Assembly: GCA_022615475.1 (NCBI GenBank)
Contig: JAKEGQ010000022.1
Coordinates: 1-23,523 of the forward strand
DNA: 23,523 nt
Direction: 5' to 3'
Source: Candidatus Methylomirabilota bacterium
Lineage (GTDB): Bacteria > Methylomirabilota > Methylomirabilia > Methylomirabilales > CSP1-5
Shown: in pieces, positions 8,079 through 16,331 of the stretch
Layout of the letters: the number at the start of each line of letters is the position of its first letter
Numbering within the stretch: the stretch's first letter is position 1
Notes under the pieces: generated by a model
What the model was told of the DNA's origin: nothing
Seen by the model: the letters and a program-made list of their open reading frames with translations, nothing else
The model's database searches: none
Position numbers and translations under genes: made by a program

Positions 8079-9644
8079 TTACTTTGCGTATTCCACGGCC
8101 CGGGTCTCCCGGATCACCGTGACCTTCACGTGACCGGGGTACTCTAACTCTTGCTCGATCCGCCTGGCGATGTCCCGGGCCATCTGCTGGGCATCGGTAT
8201 CGGAAACCTGGCCGCTTTCCACTATGATGCGAATTTCCCGTCCGGCCTGGATCGCATAGGATTTGGAGACGCCCTTGAAGGAATCGGCGACCTTTTCCAG
8301 TTTCTCCAATCGCTTCACGTACGACTCCAACATCTCCCGACGGGCCCCCGGCCGGGCGGCCGAGAGGGAGTCCGCCGCCTGCAAGATCACGGCCTCGAGG
8401 CAGTTCGGCTCCTCGTCTTCATGGTGGGCGGCAATGGCATTGATCACATGGGGATGTTCCCCGTACTTCTTCGCATATTCTGCAGCAATCTGGGTGTGGG
8501 TCCCCTCATGGTAGCCATCCACCGACTTGCCGATATCATGCAACAGCGCGGCCCGCTTCACCAGGGTCGGGTCCAGCCCCATTTCGGTGGCGATCACCGC
8601 AGCCAACTGAGCCACCTCCACGGTGTGATGCAGCTGGTTCTGGGAGTAGCTCGTCCGGTACCGGAGGCGGCCGATGAGCCGGATCAGCTCCGAGTGGAAT
8701 CCCGTCACGCCCAGCGCAAAGGTGGCTTGTTCCCCCGCCTCCCGGATCTTCTCGTCAATCTCCTTTTTGACCTTTTCCACGACCTCTTCGATGCGGGCAG
8801 GGTGGATCCGGCCATCGACGATGAGGCGCTCCATGGCAATCCGCGCGATCTCTCGGCGGACCGAGTCGAAGCCCGACAGGATCACCGCCTCCGGCGTGTC
8901 GTCCACGATGACATCGATCCCCGTCGCCTTCTCGAAGGCCCTGATGTTGCGCCCTTCCCGGCCGATGATCCGCCCCTTCATGTCATCACTGGGCAGCGTG
9001 ACCACCGACACGGTCGCCTCGGCGACAAAATCAGACGAACACCGATCGATGGCGATGGCCAAGACCTCCTTGGCCTTGCGGTCCGCCGTTTCCTTCGCCT
9101 CATCCTCGATGCGCCTGACGAGGGCCATCGCCTCCAGGCGGGCCTCGCTCTCCATGTGTCGCATCAGCACCCTCTTGGCCTCCTCCGCGGTCATCCCCGA
9201 AATGCGTTCGAGGTTCTGTCGCTCCTCCGCCAAGAGCGCCTGGATCTTGTTTTCACTCTCCCGAAGCTGCTCATCCCGACGAGTAAATTCCGCCTCCCTG
9301 CCACTGATCTGTTGCTCCCGACGATCCAAATGATCCAGTTTGCGCTCTAACGACTCCTCCCGCTGGAGGAGACGCCGCTCCAGACCCTGGAGGGCGTCGC
9401 GACGCTCCCGGGCCTCCTTTTCCAGCTCCGCCTTGGCCCGGAAGATCATGTCCTTGACCTCGAGCTCCGCCTCCTTCCGCTTGCGCTCGCCCTCCTTCTC
9501 TGCATCCGCAACGATCGTCCTGGCCCGCGCTTCGGCCTCGGCGGTGCGGCGGCGCGCCAGAATCTTCGGGACTATGACGCCCAGGGCGAGGGAGACGACT
9601 GCAACACCGACGACGATCAACCAGCCCATCCCCGTGATCTCCAC
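8079..9644 (-). CDS. rny: Ribonuclease Y
   Basis: Membrane-anchored endoribonuclease initiating mRNA decay. The 521-residue product (typical about 520) has one N-terminal membrane helix (about 7-29), a long charged coiled coil (about 33-200), a KH domain with GRIIGREGRN (224-233), and an HD hydrolase domain with HH (339-340), HD (369-370) and HHED (407-410). The GTG start at 9644 is preceded by the strong site AGGAGGTGG; that ribosome-binding site overlaps the stop codon of the upstream cyclo-ligase gene (TAAGGAGG), giving tight coupling. Its position next to ymdB and below 6S RNA groups RNA-turnover functions together. Confidence 0.97.
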   Translation of the reverse strand: MEITGMGWLIVVGVAVVSLALGVIVPKILARRRTAEAEARARTIVADAEKEGERKRKEAELEVKDMIFRAKAELEKEARERRDALQGLERRLLQREESLERKLDHLDRREQQISGREAEFTRRDEQLRESENKIQALLAEERQNLERISGMTAEEAKRVLMRHMESEARLEAMALVRRIEDEAKETADRKAKEVLAIAIDRCSSDFVAEATVSVVTLPSDDMKGRIIGREGRNIRAFEKATGIDVIVDDTPEAVILSGFDSVRREIARIAMERLIVDGRIHPARIEEVVEKVKKEIDEKIREAGEQATFALGVTGFHSELIRLIGRLRYRTSYSQNQLHHTVEVAQLAAVIATEMGLDPTLVKRAALLHDIGKSVDGYHEGTHTQIAAEYAKKYGEHPHVINAIAAHHEDEEPNCLEAVILQAADSLSAARPGARREMLESYVKRLEKLEKVADSFKGVSKSYAIQAGREIRIIVESGQVSDTDAQQMARDIARRIEQELEYPGHVKVTVIRETRAVEYAK

Positions 9645-9659
9645 GGTTCTACCACCTCC

Positions 9660-10256
9660 TTAGGAGTTTCGCGGTGGACCCGCCCTTCCCCCTCCCGCCT
9701 CGATCATCCGGCTCTCCGTGACCACACAATCGACCGGAACATCGCGAGCCTCCACGGGAAGGCGATCCACCACCTGAAAATCAAACGCCAGACCGATCTT
9801 GAGAACCTTCGGGCCGATGCAGGCTAACGTCCTGTCGTAGTGCCCGCCGCCCCGACCCAGCCGATTACCCTCCAGGTCGAAGGCCAATCCCGGGACTAGC
9901 GCAACCTCTACTTCCTCCCAGGGGACTACCCGACCCCTGTCGCTTCTCGGCTCGAGGAGTCCGCGGTACCCCGGGGCGAGGTCCTTGAGGCCGTCCACCT
10001 CCACCAGGATCATTGTCTCCCCCTCGACCCGGGGCAGGATGACCTTTCGCCCCCCCTCGATCCATCGCTCAAGCAAGGGGAGGGTCTCCACCTCACCCCC
10101 ATCCGCTGCATAGAAGAGGACGCGCCTCGCACGCCAAAACGCCTCAAGTCTCCTGAGCCGCTCCGTAATCCGACGGCTCCGCTCCTCGCGATCGGCCGGG
10201 GCCAAGCCCTCCCTCAGCCGACGCATCTGTGTGCGTACAGCACCCTTTGAATTCAT
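9660..10256 (-). CDS. ygfA: 5-formyltetrahydrofolate cyclo-ligase
   Basis: Cytosolic enzyme that uses ATP to convert 5-formyl-THF to 5,10-methenyl-THF, feeding FolD in the same operon. The 198-residue product shows the family signature PGLAFDLEGNRLGRGGGHYD (nucleotide and substrate loop) and the C-terminal DVPVDCVVTES segment. The frame is open to 10379, but the ATG at 10256 starts a normal-length protein with AGGA 9 nt upstream, and the extension (rich in Pro, Ser and Leu) looks like translated non-coding leader. The order zapA - 6S RNA - this gene matches the arrangement known from E. coli and many other bacteria. The 111 nt between 6S and this start hold no other recognisable feature. Confidence 0.94.
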   Translation of the reverse strand: MNSKGAVRTQMRRLREGLAPADREERSRRITERLRRLEAFWRARRVLFYAADGGEVETLPLLERWIEGGRKVILPRVEGETMILVEVDGLKDLAPGYRGLLEPRSDRGRVVPWEEVEVALVPGLAFDLEGNRLGRGGGHYDRTLACIGPKVLKIGLAFDFQVVDRLPVEARDVPVDCVVTESRMIEAGGGRAGPPRNS

Positions 10257-10366
10257 ACGCCGGGTCCTAAACCGGTGGTGGGCGGGAAGGAGCAGAGGAC
10301 CCCTCGTTGGCCCGTTACGCCTGAGGGGGGATGCGAGCAGGGATGGCGGCGAGAAAGCGGAGAATG

Positions 10367-10397
10367 AAAAACCCCCCACCTCGGTGTCGTGTGGAGG
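10367..10397 (-). terminator. Intrinsic terminator at the 6S RNA 3' end
   Basis: On the minus strand CCTCCAC (10391-10397) can pair with GTGGGGG (10373-10379), 7 bp with one G-U pair, followed by a T5 run at 10367-10371. The same bases form the closing stem of 6S RNA, so termination and final folding may compete. Some read-through is needed if the cyclo-ligase gene lacks its own promoter. Confidence 0.6.
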
Positions 10398-10567
10398 TTT
10401 CCTCGTGAACCTGCCCTCGCAGGTGGGTGCCCCGCATGCGCTTCAGGCTTCCCTTCGGCCTGCCCTTCGACAGGCTCAGGGTATGCACACCGCGCACCTG
10501 TAGGGGCTCCCTATCTTTCGCTGTTGGTTCAAGGAAACCAACCCCATCACGAACACGGCAGGGGGTT
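10368..10567 (-). ncRNA. ssrS: 6S RNA
   Basis: Regulatory RNA that mimics an open promoter and binds RNA polymerase holoenzyme in stationary phase. The evidence is position (between zapA and the 5-formyl-THF cyclo-ligase gene, same strand, as in many bacteria), size (about 200 nt), and fold. A closing stem AACCCCC/GGGGGGTT is followed by GTGTTCGTG pairing with CACGACAC with one bulge, a 5' bulge element GGTTTCCTTGAACC near 10520-10540, an unpaired stretch suitable for the central bubble, then CAGGTG/CACCTG and GGTG-GCAT/ATGC-CACC inner stems. Ends are set by the closing stem and are approximate. No covariance search was possible. The apical part contains a repeat-like CCCTGAGCCTGTCGAAGGG. Confidence 0.85.
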
Positions 10568-10574
10568 CCGGTCG

Positions 10575-10898
10575 TCATCGTTCAGGCCCTCCCTTCGAGG
10601 GCTTCCGCGCGATCACTGTATCCAGCTCCGCTTCCAGCTCCTGGATCTTCACCGCCGCTGCGGTTTCCTCCTTCTTCACCCACGCCTCAAGCTTCAGAAA
10701 GGCGTCCGCAATGTTCAGCGAGGCCAGGACCGCCATCTTGATCGAAAGGACGGCCGTCCCGCCCGCCACTTCGTGGATCTGCTGATCGACATAATGGGCA
10801 ACCCGTTGGGTATAGGTCGCGTCCTCTCCTCCGAGGCCCCGCAACGCATACCGCTCCCCGAAGATCTCCACCTGGACGAGATCACCCTGACTTGTCAT
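10575..10898 (-). CDS. zapA: Cell division protein ZapA
   Basis: Small cytosolic protein that binds FtsZ and stabilises the Z-ring. The 107-residue product has the typical N-terminal globular part with the beta strand VQVEIFGERYALRG (8-21), the segment DATYTQRVAHYVDQQIHEV (26-44), and a helical coiled coil (about 50-97). The ATG at 10898 overlaps the stop of the upstream zapB-like gene (ATGA). The 6S RNA begins only a few bases after its stop codon, which makes the 6S promoter likely to lie inside the zapA coding sequence. Confidence 0.92.
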   Translation of the reverse strand: MTSQGDLVQVEIFGERYALRGLGGEDATYTQRVAHYVDQQIHEVAGGTAVLSIKMAVLASLNIADAFLKLEAWVKKEETAAAVKIQELEAELDTVIARKPSKGGPER

Positions 10899-11137
10899 CG
10901 CCGCACTTGCAACGCGGCCTCCACGCGGGAGACCTCCTCGAGGAGCTCGTCCACCCGGGACCGAATTTCCTGCCGCTCGGTCTCGAGTCGCTCGACAGCC
11001 TTCTTCAACGCAGCCTTTTCGGCTTCCAAGGTTCCGATCCGGTTCCCCAGGGCCTTCTTCTCCGATTCACACTGACTGAGGAGCGAGACCACCTCGCGAA
11101 CCTTCTTTTCCAGGTCCTGAAGCCTCTCAAGGATCAT
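10895..11137 (-). CDS. zapB: ZapB-like coiled-coil cell division protein
   Basis: The 80-residue protein is almost entirely heptad-repeat coiled coil (Leu/Val at a/d positions, many Lys/Glu/Arg), for example LQDLEKKVREVVSLL and LETERQEIRSRVDELL. In enterobacteria ZapB links ZapA to MatP and the Z-ring; here assignment rests on length, coiled-coil character and direct adjacency to zapA, not on distinctive motifs. Both ends overlap neighbours by 4 nt (ATGA with pheT upstream and with zapA downstream), so it is translationally coupled on both sides. A generic coiled-coil protein is the alternative. Confidence 0.75.
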   Translation of the reverse strand: MILERLQDLEKKVREVVSLLSQCESEKKALGNRIGTLEAEKAALKKAVERLETERQEIRSRVDELLEEVSRVEAALQVRR

Positions 11138-13533
11138 CGCAGGATGCCCCCCAGATCTCGCTCTACCGCCTCCAAGATCTTTCCATGAATCGCCGCCACC
11201 TCTTCATCGGTGAGCGTCCGATCCGTCGCACGGTACTGGATTGAAAAGCCGAGGCTCTTCTTCCCCTCGGGCACCGGCTCCCCTCGATAGATATCGAAGG
11301 GTCTCACCGCCTCCACCAGCGCCCCCCCGGCGCGGCGGATGGCGCTCTCCACCTCTGCCGCCCGCATGCGTTCCGGAACGACCACGGCCATGTCCCGGAA
11401 GACTGCGGGATACCTCGGGAGCGGGCAGTACCGCGCCTGGGGCTTCCGGTGCCGATCGAGCCGATCCAGATCGATCTCCATCGCGACCGCCGCCGTCTTG
11501 AGATCGAAGTTCCGCATCACCTCCGGATGAAGCACCCCGACCGAGCCGACGACATCCTTCTCAAGCGCAATCTCTGCCTGCTGCCCGGGATGGAGATACG
11601 GAATATCGGCCGACGCCCTAAGGGTGAGCGAGACGCCTACAATCTTGTCGAGGGTCTCGACGACCCCCTTCAGATCGTAGAAATCGACCTTTTCCCCCTT
11701 CGTCCCCCACCACGCGGGGAGCCGGTCTCCGGCGGCAACGACTGCGACGGTCCGCACTTCGACCGGTGCGGCTGCCCCCGGTTGGGGACGAAAGACCCGA
11801 GCGATTTCAAAGAGCTTCGCGTCGCGACTCCCCCGGCTTTCGTTCAGAACCAAGTTCTCGAGGAGAGAGGGAAGGAGGATGCTCCGTAAGACTGCCTCCC
11901 CCCCCAGCGGATTTCGGATTCTGAGCAGGTGTCGCCGGGGGTCGTCCGCCGGCAGGCGTAACTTATCAAGAAGCTCCTCTCGTGTAAAGCTAAAATTGAC
12001 CGTCTCCTGGAAGCCCCAGGCCGTCAGCAGCCGACGCATCTGGCGTTCAATCTCCCAGAAGGAGCTTACCCCTGCCGGCCGGACCTCGCTCGCCGGCCTC
12101 GAGGTCGGAATCTGGTCAAAGCCTCTGAGCCGCGCCACCTCCTCGACCAAATCGATCTCCCGGGTGAGGTCGAGCCGGTGGCTGGGCGGCGCGACCGCCA
12201 GCACCTTGGACCCCTGTGGCTTCACGCGGCACTGGATCCGTTTCAGCACCCGACCGACTTCGGGGAGAGCGACGGCGCCCCCCAGGACCTGCCGGACCCG
12301 CTCGACCCGAAGACGAAGGGAAGTGCGCCTGCGGCGGGCCGCCTGAACGTCGATGAGACCCCGGGCCACCTGACCGCCGGCGAGTCCAACGATGAGCGCG
12401 GCCACCCGGTCCAGTGCCCGGTCCACTCCTTCTGGATCGACCCCCCGCTCAAAGCGATACGATGATTCGGAGCTGAGCGTGAGTGCCTTGGCCGTCCGAC
12501 GGACGCTGACCGGCTGGAAGAGGGCGCTCTCGAGCAACAGGTTCTTGGTCGTGCCGGTCACCTCTGTTGCGAGACCTCCCATCACGCCGGCAATGGCGAC
12601 TGGACGCACCGCATCGGCGATGACGAGCATCCCGGGTTCGAGGGGGCGCTCGACGCCGTCGAGCGTCACGATCCGCTCGCCTTTCACCGCCCGGCGAACC
12701 ACGATCCGCCCCCCCTCCAGTCTCGCGTGGTCGAAGGCGTGAAGGGGCTGGCCCATCTCCAGGAGGACGTAGTTCGTCGCATCCACCACGTTGTTGATGG
12801 GTCTCAAGCCTGAAAGGACAAGCCGCCGCCTGAGCCAGAAGGGGGAGGAGCCGATGCTCACCCCCTGGATCACCCGGGCCGCATATCGGGGGCAGAGATC
12901 GGCCGCCTTTACGGTCACCGCGGTGAGGTCCTGTATCGAGGTTGTCCCCTCTCGGGGCCTGACGGCCTTGAGGCGAAGGGCCGCCCCCGTCACCGCAGCC
13001 ACCTCTCGCGCCATTCCCCAATGGGACAGGCAGTCCCCCCGATTCGCGGTAACGGCGACTTCCAGGATGAGATCGTGAAGTTGTAAGGCCTGGGTGAGAT
13101 CGACCCCCGGGGTCGCCCTCTCATCGAGGATGAGAAGACCCGCGCCATCCTCCCCGAGGCCCAACTCTTTCTCAGAGCAGAGCATGCCGACCGATCGTGC
13201 TCCTCCGATCAGCGTCTCCTGGATCTGTCGTCCGCCCGGCAACTCCGCTCCCGGCAGCGCGACAGCCACTCGCAAGCCGACGGCGATTTTTGGCGCGCCG
13301 CACAGGATCGGGACAACCGTCTTGCCGACATCGACGCGACAGAGACTCACCCTTTCACCCCGGGGAGGAGGATCGATGGCCTGAATGCGCCCCACAACCA
13401 CCTGCGTAAAGGTAGGTCGGATCTCCTCAACCCCCTCCACCTCGACCCCGGCCATGGTCAGGCGGTCGGCCAACTCCGTAGGGGACAGCACTATCTTCAC
13501 GAGCTCCCGCAACCAATTGAAGCTGATCTTCAC
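11134..13533 (-). CDS. pheT: Phenylalanyl-tRNA synthetase beta subunit
   Basis: Cytosolic beta subunit of the (alpha-beta)2 PheRS that charges tRNA-Phe; it carries the editing site. The 799-residue product has the normal length: the N-terminal KISFNWLRELV, an EMAP-type tRNA-binding domain (about 40-150; LCGAPKIAVG), B3/B4 editing domain (about 210-390; NNVVDATNYVLLEMGQPLHAFD), B5 domain (about 400-475), a catalytic-like core (about 485-690) and the C-terminal FDX-ACB domain (about 705-799). The frame is open to 13860, but the GTG at 13533 begins the canonical KISFNWL and has GGGAGGGA 11 nt upstream. The alpha-subunit gene pheS, usually directly upstream, is absent; a divergent DUF898 gene lies there instead. 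It leads the operon to folD. Confidence 0.96.
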   Translation of the reverse strand: MKISFNWLRELVKIVLSPTELADRLTMAGVEVEGVEEIRPTFTQVVVGRIQAIDPPPRGERVSLCRVDVGKTVVPILCGAPKIAVGLRVAVALPGAELPGGRQIQETLIGGARSVGMLCSEKELGLGEDGAGLLILDERATPGVDLTQALQLHDLILEVAVTANRGDCLSHWGMAREVAAVTGAALRLKAVRPREGTTSIQDLTAVTVKAADLCPRYAARVIQGVSIGSSPFWLRRRLVLSGLRPINNVVDATNYVLLEMGQPLHAFDHARLEGGRIVVRRAVKGERIVTLDGVERPLEPGMLVIADAVRPVAIAGVMGGLATEVTGTTKNLLLESALFQPVSVRRTAKALTLSSESSYRFERGVDPEGVDRALDRVAALIVGLAGGQVARGLIDVQAARRRRTSLRLRVERVRQVLGGAVALPEVGRVLKRIQCRVKPQGSKVLAVAPPSHRLDLTREIDLVEEVARLRGFDQIPTSRPASEVRPAGVSSFWEIERQMRRLLTAWGFQETVNFSFTREELLDKLRLPADDPRRHLLRIRNPLGGEAVLRSILLPSLLENLVLNESRGSRDAKLFEIARVFRPQPGAAAPVEVRTVAVVAAGDRLPAWWGTKGEKVDFYDLKGVVETLDKIVGVSLTLRASADIPYLHPGQQAEIALEKDVVGSVGVLHPEVMRNFDLKTAAVAMEIDLDRLDRHRKPQARYCPLPRYPAVFRDMAVVVPERMRAAEVESAIRRAGGALVEAVRPFDIYRGEPVPEGKKSLGFSIQYRATDRTLTDEEVAAIHGKILEAVERDLGGILR

Positions 13534-13547
13534 CTGATGTGGTCCCT

Positions 13548-13569
13548 CCCGTGCAGAAAATCGCACGGG
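13548..13569 (-). promoter_or_regulatory. Hairpin in the pheT leader adjoining its ribosome-binding site
   Basis: CCCGTGC (13548-13554) and GCACGGG (13563-13569) form a perfect 7-bp inverted repeat with an 8-nt A/T-rich loop. In the pheT mRNA the 3' arm runs straight into the Shine-Dalgarno region (CACGGGAGGGACC), so the hairpin could mask it or serve as a protein operator. A TTGACA lies just upstream on the minus strand (13581-13586) but lacks a good -10. Confidence 0.5.
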
Positions 13570-13729
13570 GGAACTTGAGGTGTCAAGCGGATCATGAAGG
13601 CGCGGGCGAGGAGCGCTGGACTCAGTCTTGCATATGGGGCTATATTGTAGTGGTCCCAGAGGCCGCGACGGCTTGAGGGAGGGGAATCGCCTTCCAGGCC
13701 TTCCGGGTGAGGACACGGAGGTTTTCCGG

Positions 13730-14995
13730 ATGACCGGCGTGAGATGCCCCAAGTGTAAGTTGATGCAGATGCCGAGGGCAAGCTGCAAATCGTGCGGCAC
13801 TCCGCTCGGGGGGCCGGCGCCGAGTCCCATTCCCGCACAGGCTCCCGCGCCGCGGCCCACTCCTGTCTCGCCGCAGCCGAATCCTCCGGCGTCGCGGCCG
13901 AATCCTCAGGCACCGCTCCGCACAGGGCCGATGTACAGAACCGACGCGCCCCCACCGTTATGGACGGAAGAGGCTCCTCCAGCTCCGCCCCCAGGGATAC
14001 CTCCAGTTGCTACTCTCGAGCCACCGCCACCGCTCGGAGAGTACACAAGCGAGAGCCACGGGCTCTTCTTCTATGGCAAGGGCGGATCGCTCTTTGGGAT
14101 TCACATCGTCAACATGCTGCTGACGGTCCTCACCTTGGGGATCTACCATTTCTGGGGGAAGGTGAAGGTCCGCAAATACATGCTGAGTCAGACCGAGTTT
14201 GCCGGCGATCGATTCGCCTTCCACGGAACGGGCAAGGAGCTGTTCATCGGCTTCCTGAAAGCGCTGCTCATCTTCTTTATCCCGATCGGCGGGCTGTTCA
14301 TCGCACCGGAACTCTTGGAGTTGGGCGATCTGGCCAAGGCCGCGGCAACCGGGCTCGCCTACATGATCATCCTCGTCTTCATCCCCGTCGCCATCGTGGG
14401 GGCCCTGCGGTACCGCATGAGTCGGACATCGTGGCGGGGCATCCGTTTCTCATTCCGGGGGCGGGTAAAGGACTTCCTGAAGATCTTCCTGGGGGGGTGG
14501 TTCCTCACCGCCATCACGCTTGGCCTGTACTACCCGTCCTTCATCACCAAGCAATATGCCTTCACGGCCTCCCACTCCTACTTCGGCAATCACAAGTTTG
14601 GCTTCGACGGACGGGGACGGGACCTTTTCAAGAGCTTTTTGCTGGCCCTGTTGCTCGTGCTCCCGACGCTCGGGTTCTACTGGTTCTGGTTCCAGGCCAA
14701 GATGCTCCGCTACCTCTCGGAACACACGACCTTCGGCCAGGCGCGCTTTCGTTCCACCGTCACGGGCGGCCGCCTGCTCGCGCTGACGCTCGGGAACATA
14801 CTACTCCTGATTGTGACCCTAGGTCTCGGCTGGGCATGGGTGTCGGTCCGCAATGCCCGGTTCGCTTGCCGGTACTTGACCCTCGAGGGCCCCCTGGATA
14901 TGGCACTGATCAGCCAGGATGCTCAGCGCGCCTCAGCCACGGGAGAAGGTCTGGCTAGCTTCCTCGATCTGGACACGGGTTTCGACTTCGGGTAG
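13730..14995 (+). CDS. DUF898 (YjgN-like) membrane protein with N-terminal zinc ribbon
   Basis: Predicted inner-membrane protein of 421 residues with unknown function. Residues about 1-25 hold a zinc-ribbon-like set (CPKC and CKSC); residues about 27-100 are a Pro/Ala-rich linker; the rest is DUF898 with about six to eight hydrophobic helices. The DUF898 part shows internal repetition: the pattern 'TLGIYHFWGKVKVRKYM...FAGDRFAFHGTGKELF' recurs as 'TLGLYYPSFITKQYA...FGNHKFGFDGRGRDLF' and 'TLGFYWFWFQAKMLRYL...FGQARFRSTVTGGRLL'. The ATG at 13730 has GGAGG 8 nt upstream; the 34-residue extension to 13628 lacks this. The next gene is an M48 metalloprotease, a pairing often seen with DUF898 proteins. 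Confidence 0.9.
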   Translation: MTGVRCPKCKLMQMPRASCKSCGTPLGGPAPSPIPAQAPAPRPTPVSPQPNPPASRPNPQAPLRTGPMYRTDAPPPLWTEEAPPAPPPGIPPVATLEPPPPLGEYTSESHGLFFYGKGGSLFGIHIVNMLLTVLTLGIYHFWGKVKVRKYMLSQTEFAGDRFAFHGTGKELFIGFLKALLIFFIPIGGLFIAPELLELGDLAKAAATGLAYMIILVFIPVAIVGALRYRMSRTSWRGIRFSFRGRVKDFLKIFLGGWFLTAITLGLYYPSFITKQYAFTASHSYFGNHKFGFDGRGRDLFKSFLLALLLVLPTLGFYWFWFQAKMLRYLSEHTTFGQARFRSTVTGGRLLALTLGNILLLIVTLGLGWAWVSVRNARFACRYLTLEGPLDMALISQDAQRASATGEGLASFLDLDTGFDFG

Positions 14996-15112
14996 ACAAG
15001 ACCCAGCCTTCCATGCTCTCATTCTCCTGGAGCGAGCCGCGTACGTACCCCGCCAGCCCCCGCCACGCGGCCCGATAGGCTTTACCGGCGGAAGGGACAT
15101 CGATCCACGCTG

Positions 15113-16222
15113 ATGAAGACCAACTGGGAAGGGTACTATCTCGACGGCCGAAGCGCGGCACGCCACCGGGTGGCGATCCACCTGATGCCGAGTGGCCTCC
15201 AGGTCACCACCGAGGCGGGCACACTCTGGTGGCCATATCCGGAGATCAGACAGACCCAGGGCTTCTACGCGGGCGAGGAGGTCCGTCTCGAGCGAGGCGG
15301 CGAGATTCCGCAGGCCCTCCTCGTCTCGAATCCCGCATTCCTCACCGAACTGCATCGGGTCGCACCCGGGCTGGCAACCCGGTTCCACGACCCCGCCCGT
15401 CGCCGGGCACGCGCCAAGCTGACCCTGCTCGCGGCCCTCGCCGTCATCGGGATAACGACAGCCATGTACCTTTGGGGCATCCCGGGTATGGCGGGGATCG
15501 TCGCGTCCCACGTCCCGGTCTCGTGGGAAGAGAGCCTCGGTGGGGCCGTGGTCGAAAACCTCGCGCCGGCCTCAGAGCGGTGCACGGATTCGACCCTTGC
15601 CCGGGCGGTTGACGAAATCACGACCACCCTGACCCGAACCCTTCCCGCTTCTCCGTACACCTTTCGGGTGGCAGTCGTTGACAACCTGACCGTAAACGCC
15701 ATTGCGGCCCCCGGCGGATTCATCGTACTGTTCCGGGGACTCGTCGAGCGGACACAAACCCCTGAAGAGCTGGCCGGGGTTCTCGCCCACGAGATGCAGC
15801 ACGTCGTCAGACGCCACGCCACGCGCCTGCTGGTTCAAAACGCCTCAACCTCACTGTTGCTGGCTGCTCTCACGGGTGATGCGAGGAACGCGATGACGCT
15901 CGGGCTTGAAGGGGCTCGGGTCCTCGGGATCCTGCGATACAGCCGCCAGTACGAGGAGGAGGCGGATCAGGAGGGGATCCGACTGCTCATCGCAGCCCGG
16001 ATCGATCCCGCAGGCATGGTCCGGTTTTTCGAGTCGCTGAAAGAGAAAGAACAGGGAAAGGAGCCGGCGTTTTTCACGTATCTGTCCACGCATCCGAGCA
16101 CCGCCGATCGAGTCGAGCGATTGAAATCGCTAGCCGCAAAGGCCGATGGACAGTGGGTCACACTCCTTCCAGATCTCCAGTGGCGGGAGATCAACCAACT
16201 CTGCCATGCCGGCGGCGATTGA
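15113..16222 (+). CDS. Membrane-anchored M48-family zinc metalloprotease
   Basis: The 369-residue protein has an N-terminal domain of about 95 residues that looks like a small beta-rich, PH-like unit (SGLQVTTEAGTLWWPYPEI), one membrane helix (about 102-121), and an M48 peptidase domain (about 155-345). The catalytic motif HEMQH is at 226-230 and the third zinc ligand is Glu281 in YEEEAD. The topology puts the protease outside the cytoplasm, presumably in protein quality control; its substrate is unknown. The ATG at 15113 has only a distant GAAGGGA (about 15 nt). It follows the DUF898 gene by 117 nt, in which nothing else was seen, and the two are likely cotranscribed. Confidence 0.9.
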   Translation: MKTNWEGYYLDGRSAARHRVAIHLMPSGLQVTTEAGTLWWPYPEIRQTQGFYAGEEVRLERGGEIPQALLVSNPAFLTELHRVAPGLATRFHDPARRRARAKLTLLAALAVIGITTAMYLWGIPGMAGIVASHVPVSWEESLGGAVVENLAPASERCTDSTLARAVDEITTTLTRTLPASPYTFRVAVVDNLTVNAIAAPGGFIVLFRGLVERTQTPEELAGVLAHEMQHVVRRHATRLLVQNASTSLLLAALTGDARNAMTLGLEGARVLGILRYSRQYEEEADQEGIRLLIAARIDPAGMVRFFESLKEKEQGKEPAFFTYLSTHPSTADRVERLKSLAAKADGQWVTLLPDLQWREINQLCHAGGD

Positions 16223-16331
16223 TCCGGGAACTCCGCCCAAGTGCCGTTCCAACTTGCTGAGCCGAATTTGATGAGCCTGCCGTGTTTCAAGGATCGTCGT
16301 GTTCTCCTCCCGACCTAGAGGTTGTCAATCG

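Noticed and set aside
8151..9350. 399-codon plus-strand frame opposite RNase Y
   Set aside because: Shadow of rny, which has all its domains in frame.
13581..13586. TTGACA as the -35 of a pheT promoter
   Set aside because: The -10 at 17-18 bp spacing (CGATTT/GATTTT) is only a 3/6 match, so no promoter is called.
13534..13860. N-terminal 109-residue extension of PheT
   Set aside because: The canonical start KISFNWL lies at 13533 with a ribosome-binding site; the extension overlaps the divergent DUF898 promoter/coding region and looks like translated non-coding DNA.
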